Shown: positions 1 to 5,650 of the stretch, one piece after another
Numbering within the stretch: the stretch's first letter is position 1
Layout: each line of letters opens with the position of its first letter
Assembly (NCBI GenBank): GCA_005883295.1
Contig: VAWV01000014.1
Span: 1-14,668, forward strand
Direction of reading: 5' to 3'
Source: Actinomycetota bacterium
GTDB lineage: Bacteria > Actinomycetota > Thermoleophilia > Solirubrobacterales > Thermoleophilaceae
DNA length: 14,668 nucleotides
The notes under the pieces: generated by a model
What the model was told of the DNA's origin: nothing
The model's database searches: none
The model's input: the letters and a program-made list of their open reading frames with translations, nothing else
Program-made: the position numbers and the translations under genes

Positions 1-172
1 CGAGGCGCGCCCAGCGCCTCGGATCGCGGAGCGCACCGGGGTCGAAGTCGGCCAGCTCGTGCATGGCCGCGTCGGTCAGCTCGGTGAGCCTGCGCTCCAG
101 GCGTTCGGTGAGCGCGCCCGGGGGCTCGACCGGCACGAACGCGTTCTGCAGGAGCCGTTCGACCTCACTCAT
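1..172 (-). CDS. Hypothetical protein downstream of ECF sigma factor (partial, N-terminus only)
   Basis: The first 57 codons of a gene that runs off the left edge of the window. It starts at ATG (172) and overlaps the last 8 bases of the ECF sigma factor gene, which points to translational coupling and a shared transcript. The visible peptide begins MSEVERLLQNAF and is charged and helical, with no signal peptide or recognisable domain. Genes directly downstream of and overlapping an ECF sigma factor often encode its anti-sigma factor or another regulator, frequently with a membrane segment after a soluble N-terminus. That role is only inferred from position here because the informative part lies outside the window. 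I am confident that it is a gene and not confident of its function. Confidence 0.7.
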   Translation of the reverse strand, partial: MSEVERLLQNAFVPVEPPGALTERLERRLTELTDAAMHELADFDPGALRDPRRWARL

Positions 173-710
173 CCGTGACCTCCTCCTCTTCCTTGAGGCG
201 CTCCTCGAGCTGCCTTATTGCGCGATGGATCAGCACCTTGGTGGCGCCCTCGGACCGCCCGAGCGCGCGCGCGATCTCGCGGTTGTCCATCCCGAGCGCG
301 AAGCGCATGATCAGCGCCTCGCGGCGGTCGTCCGGCAATCCCGCCACGCCACGCAGCACCGCCTCGACCTCCTCGCGCTCCTCCACGATCTGCTCGGTGC
401 CCAGCGGTTCCGTGAGGATCGCGGCGTCCTCCAGGTGGGTCTGGGGCCGCCGCGAGCGGTCGCGGTGGTAGTTCGCGGCGAGGTTGTGGGCGATGCGGAT
501 CAGCCACGGGCGCAGCGGACGTCCGTTCGACTCCGCCCGCGCCCGCGCGAAGTGGCGGTAGGCCTGCAGGAAGGTCTGCTCGGTCAGGTCCTCGGCGTCG
601 TGATGGTTGCCGATCCGGTAGTAGCTGTAGCTGTACACGTCGCGGAGGTGCGCTCGGTAGAGCTCGGCAAACTCGAGGTCGAGCTGCGGCTTGTCCACGG
701 CCGTCGCCAC
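165..710 (-). CDS. ECF-family RNA polymerase sigma factor
   Basis: A 181-residue group 4 (ECF) sigma factor that would direct RNA polymerase to a stress or envelope regulon. Region 2 covers roughly residues 14-85, with the core-binding/-10 recognition stretch around DAEDLTEQTFLQAY and RPWLIRIAHN. Region 4 covers about 115-172, with the helix-turn-helix at DNREIARALGRSEGATK. There is no region 3 and no C-terminal extension, as is typical of minimal ECF factors. The start is GTG (710); an AGGAG sequence lies about 13 bases upstream, a poor spacing, so a start a few codons further in (GTG at codon 5) is possible. It begins 16 bases after the acyltransferase fusion gene and overlaps the next gene by 8 bases, so the three are probably co-transcribed. 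The subgroup cannot be assigned by eye. Confidence 0.92.
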   Translation of the reverse strand: MATAVDKPQLDLEFAELYRAHLRDVYSYSYYRIGNHHDAEDLTEQTFLQAYRHFARARAESNGRPLRPWLIRIAHNLAANYHRDRSRRPQTHLEDAAILTEPLGTEQIVEEREEVEAVLRGVAGLPDDRREALIMRFALGMDNREIARALGRSEGATKVLIHRAIRQLEERLKEEEEVTDE

Positions 711-726
711 TCACGCGAGCGTACTC

Positions 727-1923
727 CTACGCCGCTTGCAGCTCCAGCGATCGCACCGGCTCGCCGACCGCGCGGACGCGTACTCCGCCGGCCTCGAGCG
801 CGTCTGCGAGCTGGTCGCAGCGTGCGGAGTCGCGGCACGCGAGGTCCACGGTCGAGACACCGGCAGCGAGCTCACGCGCGCCCCCGGGCACGCCGAGGCA
901 CGCGACCGTCGCCGCATTGGTCCGCTCGCGGAGATAGCGGGCGGCGGGCACGGCGTGCGCGCCGAGCTCACCGCGGACCGGCAGCATCACGGTGGTCCGG
1001 CCACCGACCGTGTGGCCGATGCGCGACACGACGCCGGACAGCTCGGGCAGCGGCGTGGCCAGCACGAGCAGGTCCACGCCGGCGGGCTCGATGTCCGCAA
1101 CGGTGCACGCGCCGATGCGTTCCGCCTGGGCCGCCGTGCGGCAGGCGAGCTGCACGTCGAGCCCAGCGCGCGCGAGCAGCTCGGCCATGGCTGTGCCCAG
1201 CTCACCGGCACCGATCACGGCCGCCTTGCGCATGGCCGGGAGGCCGCCGAGCCACTCCCACTGGAGCGCGACGCACGGCCAGATCCGCTCGGTCACGCGG
1301 GCGGCGAGCGAGGGCGAGGCTGACTCGACGCGCGGGAAGGTGAGCGGCCGGCCGCAGCGGACCTTCACCTTCGCCGGCCGGATGATCCAGCCACGGCGCG
1401 TGTTCTCGCTCCCGGCCACCGCGACCGGCACGACGGGAGCGCCGGTCTCGAGGGCCAGCCGGCCAACCCCGCGCTTGGGCCGGCCGAGCGCGCCGGTGCG
1501 GACACGGGTCCCCTCGGGGAAGATCACGACCGCGTCGCCCCGGGCGAGGACCGCCTTCGAGGTGGCGACCGCCTCCTCGTCGGACTCCCCGCGCCGGACC
1601 GGGAAGGCGCCGAGCGAGTTCAGGAGCCACGCCTGCCAGCGCTTATGGAACAGCTCCTGCTTGGCCACGAAGTAGACGGGTCGCCGCAGGCACACGCCGA
1701 TCACGAACGGGTCGAGGAAGCTCCGGTGATTCGAGGCCAGGATGACCGGCCCGCTCGCGGGGATGTTCTCGCGGCCCTGGCGCTCGAGCCGGAACCAGAT
1801 CCGCATCGCGGGCTGCAGGACCGCACGCACGATCCAGTACACAACCCGGTTCACGCCGCGCCGCCGCGCGCGCTCGTGATAGCGCTGCTGGCCGCGGGCC
1901 CCCTTTTCGGCGTCGTTTGGCAC
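727..1923 (-). CDS. PlsC-type lysophospholipid acyltransferase fused to truncated GpsA-like Rossmann domain
   Basis: A 398-residue two-domain protein. Residues about 24-215 form a PlsC/LPLAT acyltransferase, which transfers an acyl chain to lysophosphatidic acid at the membrane. The HX4D catalytic motif is at NHRSFLD (65-71), the substrate-binding FPEGTR at 135-140, and PVVPVAVAG follows at 163-171. Residues about 232-398 resemble the NAD-binding half of glycerol-3-phosphate dehydrogenase, with a dinucleotide-binding VIGAGELGTAMAELLARAG (236-254). This half looks degenerate: the usual SKG is PVRG, and the protein stops at SLELQAA, where GpsA would begin its C-terminal catalytic domain. Both functions belong to phosphatidic acid synthesis, which makes the fusion logical, but dehydrogenase activity seems unlikely. 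The start is GTG (1923); the GTG at codon 24 is an alternative. Confidence 0.88.
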   Translation of the reverse strand: MPNDAEKGARGQQRYHERARRRGVNRVVYWIVRAVLQPAMRIWFRLERQGRENIPASGPVILASNHRSFLDPFVIGVCLRRPVYFVAKQELFHKRWQAWLLNSLGAFPVRRGESDEEAVATSKAVLARGDAVVIFPEGTRVRTGALGRPKRGVGRLALETGAPVVPVAVAGSENTRRGWIIRPAKVKVRCGRPLTFPRVESASPSLAARVTERIWPCVALQWEWLGGLPAMRKAAVIGAGELGTAMAELLARAGLDVQLACRTAAQAERIGACTVADIEPAGVDLLVLATPLPELSGVVSRIGHTVGGRTTVMLPVRGELGAHAVPAARYLRERTNAATVACLGVPGGARELAAGVSTVDLACRDSARCDQLADALEAGGVRVRAVGEPVRSLELQAA

Positions 1924-1954
1924 ATATGACCTACCACCGTCACCGCCCTCCCGT

Positions 1955-1960
1955 TACGCT
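1955..1960 (+). promoter_or_regulatory. Candidate -10 element (TACGCT) for a leaderless transcript
   Basis: TACGCT fits the actinobacterial TANNNT -10 pattern and ends 6 bases before the ATG at 1967, so transcription would start at or beside the A of the start codon. No Shine-Dalgarno sequence precedes that ATG. No clear -35 is visible. The divergent intergenic space is only 43 bases, so the opposing PlsC-fusion promoter must share it. Confidence 0.4.
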
Positions 1961-1966
1961 GCCCGC

Positions 1967-2491
1967 ATGACTCTGGTACGGAGCCTGCGCGGCGCGGTCG
2001 CCGGCGGTATCGCGGCCGGCGCGGTGGCCGCCCAGATGCCGCTCGACAAGCAGCTGTTCGACTGCGACTACGACGACACCGAGATTCTCGGCAAGTTCGT
2101 GTCCCGGGGTGGCGAGTGGCGGCCCATCGGCGTGGCCCTGCACGTGCAGAACGGCGCGGTCTTCGGCGCCGCCTACGCACTGGGCCAGCCCTTCGTCCCG
2201 GGTCCCCCGGTGCTGCGCGGGCTGCTGGTTGCGATGGCGGAGCACATGGCCACGTGGCCGGCGACCAGGCTGGTGGACCGGTACCACCCCGCTCGCCGCG
2301 AGCTGGTGCCGCTGTGGGGCAATCGGCGTGCACTGGCGCAGGCCACGTGGCGCCACGCCCTGTTCGGGGTCGTGCTCGGGGTGATCGAGCACGTGCTGAA
2401 CGACCGCAGCGCCGACGAGCCGCCCCCCATCCCCGCCTCCTCGAACGGCCACGGCGACATCGAGTCGGCGGCCGTCGCCGAGGTCGCCTGA
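1967..2491 (+). CDS. Conserved hypothetical actinobacterial protein, probably membrane-associated
   Basis: A 174-residue protein that I recognise only as an uncharacterised type. It has several hydrophobic, Gly/Ala-rich helices (about 6-24, 54-72, 80-100 and 127-145) separated by charged, well-ordered stretches. These include PLDKQLFDCDYDDTEILGK near residues 25-43 and VDRYHPARRELVPLWGNRRA near 103-122. The mix suggests a small integral or peripheral membrane protein with a cytoplasmic loop. No catalytic motif or metal-binding pattern stands out. The C-terminal 30 residues are acidic and low in complexity. The ATG at 1967 lacks a ribosome binding site but follows a -10-like element at leaderless spacing. 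The gene is divergent from the acyltransferase gene and is followed by tRNA-Thr after 21 bases. No function is proposed. Confidence 0.82.
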   Translation: MTLVRSLRGAVAGGIAAGAVAAQMPLDKQLFDCDYDDTEILGKFVSRGGEWRPIGVALHVQNGAVFGAAYALGQPFVPGPPVLRGLLVAMAEHMATWPATRLVDRYHPARRELVPLWGNRRALAQATWRHALFGVVLGVIEHVLNDRSADEPPPIPASSNGHGDIESAAVAEVA

Positions 2492-2498
2492 GCAGACC

Positions 2499-2504
2499 TA
2501 GACT
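2499..2504 (+). promoter_or_regulatory. Candidate -10 element (TAGACT) for tRNA-Thr
   Basis: TAGACT lies 8 bases before the first base of the mature tRNA, giving a very short 5' leader. It sits just after the stop codon of the preceding plus-strand gene. No convincing TTGACA-like -35 is seen 17 bases upstream, so the tRNA could also be served by read-through. Confidence 0.4.
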
Positions 2505-2512
2505 GGCTGCAC

Positions 2513-2585
2513 GCCGGAGTAGCTCAACTGGCAGAGCAGCCGCCTTGTAAGCGGCAGGCTAGGGGTTCGAGTCCCCTCTCCGGCT
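2513..2585 (+). tRNA. tRNA-Thr (anticodon TGT)
   Basis: A complete cloverleaf can be folded by eye. The acceptor stem GCCGGAG (2513-2519) pairs with CTCCGGC (2578-2584), and the D stem is GCTC/GAGC. The anticodon stem GCCGC (2539-2543) pairs with GCGGC (2551-2555) around the loop CTTGTAA. The T stem is AGGGG/CCCCT with loop TTCGAGT. The anticodon TGT reads ACA and related Thr codons. The discriminator base is T and CCA is not encoded, so it must be added by the CCA-adding enzyme. The 3' half overlaps the end of the opposing coding region by 27 bases. Confidence 0.97.
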
Positions 2586-3359
2586 TCCGCGGAAGGGGGT
2601 CGCGGTGCTCCGCAGCTCCGCGGTATATGCGCGCGCGAGCTCGTAGTCGCGAACGTTCCTCACGACGAAGTCGTCCAGGGACACGTCAGGCGCAACCGCC
2701 GACCGGACGTACTCGAGCACGTCGGGCTGGGTCATCGCGGTGAACCGCCGGCCGGTGGCCGCGACGTCCGCCACCGCGATCTCACTTCCCTGCGCCGTCA
2801 GGCAGCCGTGCCGCGAGAGGAAGGCCCCCACCTCCTTCGGCGGGTCGCCGAGCTCGAGCGAGAGATCGACCTCGACGGTCTCGTAGGTGGCGTTGATCTC
2901 CCATCCCGCCACGAGCTCCAGCTGGGCGTCCGTGAGCAAGGCGACGAACGTCTCGACCTGCGTGCCGGCTGACGATTGGAGCGTCGCGGGCACCGACCCG
3001 TAAACCGCGATGTGCGAGGAGTAGACGACGTCAAGGTCACGCATCGACCCGCGCACGAGCGGCACGACGGCGTTCCGCTCCTCCGGGAACTTCCATCCCA
3101 GGCCGGCCGGCGAGGCGTTCGAGCCGTAGGCGAGCACCGCCGTCCTTCGGCCGCCCATCGCGGCTTCTGGCACGCCCGCGTCCTCGCAGATGTCGGCGAG
3201 AGTTGTCTCCGTGCCATCCGCCCGGACGAGGCATGCGGCCAGGTCCTGCGGATCCAGTTTCGAAAGCTCCACGACCCAGTCGCCGACGATCGCAATCGAT
3301 GTCCGCGGGCGGGGGAACGGGTAGGCGAGCGCGCGCGCGAGGATCTCGTACGTCGCCAT
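2559..3359 (-). CDS. Gamma-glutamylcyclotransferase/AIG2-like protein
   Basis: A 266-residue protein. The best clue is VLAYGSNASP at residues 75-84: a YGSN loop is the substrate-binding signature of the gamma-glutamylcyclotransferase (GGCT/AIG2) fold. It is followed by strands such as SHIAVYGSVPATLQ (115-128) and WEINATYETVEVD (153-165), which resemble the rest of that barrel. The N-terminal 70 residues are not part of the fold and are unrecognised. Substrate and reaction are unknown. The ATG at 3359 was chosen because the peptide after it (MATYEILARALAY) is protein-like, whereas the in-frame extension upstream (to 3575) is low-complexity and overlaps another gene remnant. No strong ribosome binding site is seen. 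The C-terminus (SRRGDSNP) is antisense to the tRNA T arm, so the stop codon lies within the tRNA gene. Confidence 0.68.
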   Translation of the reverse strand: MATYEILARALAYPFPRPRTSIAIVGDWVVELSKLDPQDLAACLVRADGTETTLADICEDAGVPEAAMGGRRTAVLAYGSNASPAGLGWKFPEERNAVVPLVRGSMRDLDVVYSSHIAVYGSVPATLQSSAGTQVETFVALLTDAQLELVAGWEINATYETVEVDLSLELGDPPKEVGAFLSRHGCLTAQGSEIAVADVAATGRRFTAMTQPDVLEYVRSAVAPDVSLDDFVVRNVRDYELARAYTAELRSTATPFRGSRRGDSNP

Positions 3360-3443
3360 GCATCGAGGATATGCGCGGCGGCGAGCCCCGACTGGCTCAC
3401 GCCCCTTCTTGACGCGCCGCCCGGTTTCGGAGAGGGTTGGCAC

Positions 3444-3766
3444 ATGAACGCTCGGAACGGGGGTTCCAGCGTGGAGCGTCTGGCCCTGACGCAGCGGCGC
3501 TGAAGCCGCCGACCGGCGGGAAGGGAACGTGCTCGTGGCTGGACGGCCCGGCTCCTCACTTCGCCACGCGCGCATCCGACCGCGGGGTCTGCGACAGACC
3601 GATATGGCTCCGCGCCACCGGCTTCTCCCACTGGGCCTACGCGCCGAAGAAGAGACTGCCGCCGGGCAAGTACGTCATCTACTCCCGGGCGACGGGCGCA
3701 AACGGGCTGTCGGAGAGCAACTTCACCGCGGCGGACAAGAACCGGGTGCAGTTCACCGTCAAGTAG
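3444..3766 (+). pseudogene. Frameshifted remnant of a secreted protein's C-terminal Cys-pair module
   Basis: The last ~85 codons (frame ending TAG at 3766) encode a recognisable terminal module: CSWLDG, a second Cys in RGVCDRP, then WLRATGFSHW, RLPPGKYVIYSRATG and a final NRVQFTVK. It aligns with the C-terminus of the large secreted protein at 11375-14446. The start of the module (SSVERLALTQRR) is in a different frame, beginning at 3444 and stopping at TGA 3501-3503, so a frame change near 3495-3505 breaks it. No signal peptide or upstream body is present; the preceding DNA is the 5' flank of the opposing gene. An intact 109-residue reading frame from TTG (3437) exists, but its N-terminus is not protein-like. 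I read this as a decayed 3' end of a lost gene. Confidence 0.5.
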
Positions 3767-3779
3767 CCCGGTCGGGGCT
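3765..3779. terminator. Short hairpin between convergent genes
   Basis: AGCCC (3765-3769) pairs perfectly with GGGCT (3775-3779) around a 5-base loop. It lies between the stop of the plus-strand remnant (3766) and the stop of the minus-strand transpeptidase gene (3789). It could terminate both strands, but it is short and has no T tract. Confidence 0.3.
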
Positions 3780-3788
3780 CGCCAGCGC

Positions 3789-4640
3789 CTAGGGACGAAT
3801 GACCACTGGCGTACCGAGCGGCACGCGGCGGATAAGGACGTGCAGGTCGCGGTCCGCCGCACGGAGGCAGCCCGCCGACGACGGGGTCCCGATGCTCGAC
3901 GGCGCATTGGTCCCGTGGATCGCGAGGCGATCGCCGCCCGTCCAGCCCGGCGGGCGATGCGGCTGGTGGCCCGACAGAGCGAGGATGCAGCAGCCGTAGT
4001 ACGGGCCGAAGCGGCCGCCCACGATCTCGTCGGTCACCGAGAATCGCCCGGTGGGAGTCGACGAGCCGGAGCGACCGATCGCAACCGGGATGCTGCGGGC
4101 GAGGCGACCGCGGATCCGCAGCTCGAGCCGCCGGTGGGAAAGCCTCACGATGAGCCGGACGTTCACTTTCGTGTGTCGAAGCGCTCCGTCGCCGGTGTCC
4201 ACCCATCCGAGCCGGCCGTTGCGGAGCGCGGGCGACGGGACCCCGGCCCAGCGGCCCCGGCGGGCGGCGACCGAAAGCGTGGTCGGCGAGCCGAACGCGC
4301 TGCGGTCGCTGAGCAGTGCGATCACGCGGCCACCCGGGCGGTTGCGCAGGGCGACGGTCCGCCCGCCGCGGACGGACAGCACCTCGGTGGGCGGGCGGGC
4401 AGCGTGATGGTGGGCCGCCACCGCAGCCGTGCGGCGCGCGCCCAAGGCCGGGGGAGGCCCCGGGTGATCGATGAGCACCTCGGTGATGGTATGGACGGGC
4501 GCCTGAGGAAGCGCCACTTCCGCGGCGGCGGGCGCCGCGGCACGCTGCGCGCGCGCCCGGGAGGCGGCGATGAAGGCGATGCTGGCGCCCGCAAGCGCGA
4601 TGGCGGCGACCAGCCCGGCGACGAATCCGTGTCGAACCAT
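3789..4640 (-). CDS. Exported L,D-transpeptidase (YkuD-family) with SAGC active-site motif
   Basis: A 283-residue exported or membrane-anchored protein predicted to act on peptidoglycan, forming 3-3 cross-links or attaching partners through an active-site Cys. Residues 7-26 form a hydrophobic signal/anchor helix, followed by an Ala/Pro-rich linker to about 85. Residues 88-150 look like an SH3-like binding domain (TVALRNRPGG ... GRLGWVD). Residues 157-283 are the YkuD domain: STPTGRFSVTDE, IHGTNAPSSIGTPSS with His242, and Cys258 in SAGCLR. The family motif is usually S/T-H-G-C; here the His is Ala256, so activity or mechanism may differ. An unusual GCC (217-218) is also present. The start is ATG 4640. 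It lies downstream of the SigH-like gene after 252 bases and is likely transcribed separately. Confidence 0.85.
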   Translation of the reverse strand: MVRHGFVAGLVAAIALAGASIAFIAASRARAQRAAAPAAAEVALPQAPVHTITEVLIDHPGPPPALGARRTAAVAAHHHAARPPTEVLSVRGGRTVALRNRPGGRVIALLSDRSAFGSPTTLSVAARRGRWAGVPSPALRNGRLGWVDTGDGALRHTKVNVRLIVRLSHRRLELRIRGRLARSIPVAIGRSGSSTPTGRFSVTDEIVGGRFGPYYGCCILALSGHQPHRPPGWTGGDRLAIHGTNAPSSIGTPSSAGCLRAADRDLHVLIRRVPLGTPVVIRP

Positions 4641-4892
4641 GGGCTCGACATGGCTGTCGGCGGCTGTGGCCTTCGGCTTGAGGGCTCAGACGGCGCCTCG
4701 GTGGGGCGAGAGGCCGCTCAGCCCGGAAAGTCGCAAACAGCGGGCAACAAAGGGGGACCCGGGCGGTGAGGGTCCGTTTCGTGACGCCATAGGGTCACAA
4801 AAGGGACCCTCATTGCCGCGTGGCCGATCCCATCCTCTTAAGTGGCCGCCGTTCTGCCCCGATCGGCGTGGCGCGAACGCTTGAGCCAACCG
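4641..4892. other. Intergenic region between sigma factor and transpeptidase genes
   Basis: A 252-base stretch with no convincing coding sequence. It contains the inverted repeat at 4767-4812 and is less GC-rich around that repeat than its surroundings. It should hold the terminator of the sigma gene and the promoter of the transpeptidase gene. I could not pick out a confident promoter, and it does not match the ydaO (c-di-AMP) riboswitch consensus as I recall it. Confidence 0.5.
4767..4812. repeat. Inverted repeat, 19-base arms
   Basis: The left arm TGAGGGTCCGTTTCGTGAC (4767-4785) pairs with the right arm 4794-4812 (reverse complement TGAGGGTCCCTTTTGTGAC) at 17 of 19 positions, around an 8-base loop. 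On the minus strand it would form a long hairpin about 80 bases after the SigH-like stop codon. It may be a terminator, an operator or one copy of a dispersed palindromic element. There is no T tract. Confidence 0.7.
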
Positions 4893-5543
4893 CTACAGCA
4901 GCACAGCGCGCGAATCCAGGTGCGCGCCCACCTTGCGCTTCACGCGCTGAAGGGCGTTGTCCACGGTCTTCGTGTCGCAGGCCAGGCGCTCGCCGATCGC
5001 CTCGTAGCTGTGGCCGTCGAGGTAGAGCGACAGGACCGAGCTTTCGAGCTCCGACAGGACGCTCGACAGGCAGGCGACGAGGCTGTGGAGCTCCTCCGAC
5101 GAGATCACCTGGTTCACGGGGTCGTGGGCCGTCGGGCCAGGCAGGACCTCGTCGAGCGTCGGCTCCCCATCCCCCGCCGCGGCGGGCGTCTGCGAGAACG
5201 AGACGTACTGGTTGAGCGGCGTGTGCTTGTTGCGGGTGGACGTCTTGACCGCGGTGATGATCTGGCGCGTGATGCAGAGCTCCGCGAAGTTGCGAAAGCT
5301 CGACTCGCGGTCCGTGCGGTAGTCGCGGACGGCCTTGTAGAGGCCGACCAGTCCCTCCTGGATCAGGTCGTCCGAATCGCCCCCGATCAGGAAGTACGAC
5401 GACGCCTTGAGGCGCACGAACCCGTAGTACCGGCGGACGATCCTGTCGTATGCGTCGCGCTTTCCGGACTTCGCGAGCGCGACGAGATAATGGTCATCAA
5501 CCTCGAGTTGAGATTGAGAGCTACGCGAGGCGGTGATCGACAC
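4893..5543 (-). CDS. sigH: SigH-type RNA polymerase sigma factor (sigma-30 family)
   Basis: A 216-residue sigma factor resembling Bacillus SigH. Region 2 spans about 35-105 with DDLIQEGLVGLYKAVRDY (59-76) and FAELCITRQIITAVK (86-100). A spacer of about 50 residues follows, then region 4 (about 155-206) with the helix-turn-helix YEAIGERLACDTKTVDNALQ and the VDNALQRVKRK ending typical of SigH. The GTG at 5543 is preferred over the GTG at 5570 because GGAGGGGAG (5549-5557) is well placed before it. Position supports the name: in Bacillus sigH follows rlmB at the end of the disA-ispD-ispF-cysS-rlmB cluster, exactly as here. Outside endospore formers its regulon is unknown. A short in-frame upstream reading frame (5577-5600) may influence translation. 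Confidence 0.9.
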   Translation of the reverse strand: MSITASRSSQSQLEVDDHYLVALAKSGKRDAYDRIVRRYYGFVRLKASSYFLIGGDSDDLIQEGLVGLYKAVRDYRTDRESSFRNFAELCITRQIITAVKTSTRNKHTPLNQYVSFSQTPAAAGDGEPTLDEVLPGPTAHDPVNQVISSEELHSLVACLSSVLSELESSVLSLYLDGHSYEAIGERLACDTKTVDNALQRVKRKVGAHLDSRAVLL

Positions 5544-5576
5544 AGCATCTCCCCTCCGACCCCTTGGCACGCTCGG

Positions 5577-5600
5577 CTAGGGCCGAAAGTCGAGGCGCAC
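5577..5600 (-). CDS. Possible 7-residue upstream leader reading frame before sigH
   Basis: GTG-CGC-CTC-GAC-TTT-CGG-CCC-TAG encodes MRLDFRP. A strong GGGGAGG (5604-5610) sits 3-4 bases before the GTG. It is in the same frame as sigH and ends 33 bases before the chosen sigH start. It may be a regulatory leader, a chance match, or a relic of an older, longer N-terminus. Confidence 0.25.
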   Translation of the reverse strand: MRLDFRP

Positions 5601-5650
5601 GTACCTCCCCTGGTAGCGCCAGACTCGCTCAACCCGGGCTAAAGCTCAGG

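Noticed and set aside
63..1343. 426-residue plus-strand open frame over the sigma factor and fusion gene
   Set aside because: Its C-terminal half is almost pure Arg/Ala and it opposes well-supported coding sequence.
3360..3575. 72-residue N-terminal extension of the GGCT-like gene
   Set aside because: It is Arg/Ser/Pro-rich, overlaps the module remnant, and has no family resemblance; ATG 3359 is a better start.
4782..4798. CRP/FNR-like site GTGAC...GTCAC
   Set aside because: The half-sites are about 10 bases apart rather than 6, and they are part of a longer hairpin.
4641..4892. Possible c-di-AMP (ydaO) riboswitch upstream of the cell-wall transpeptidase
   Set aside because: The gene type would suit one, but the conserved ydaO core segments as I recall them are not present and the main structure is a simple hairpin.
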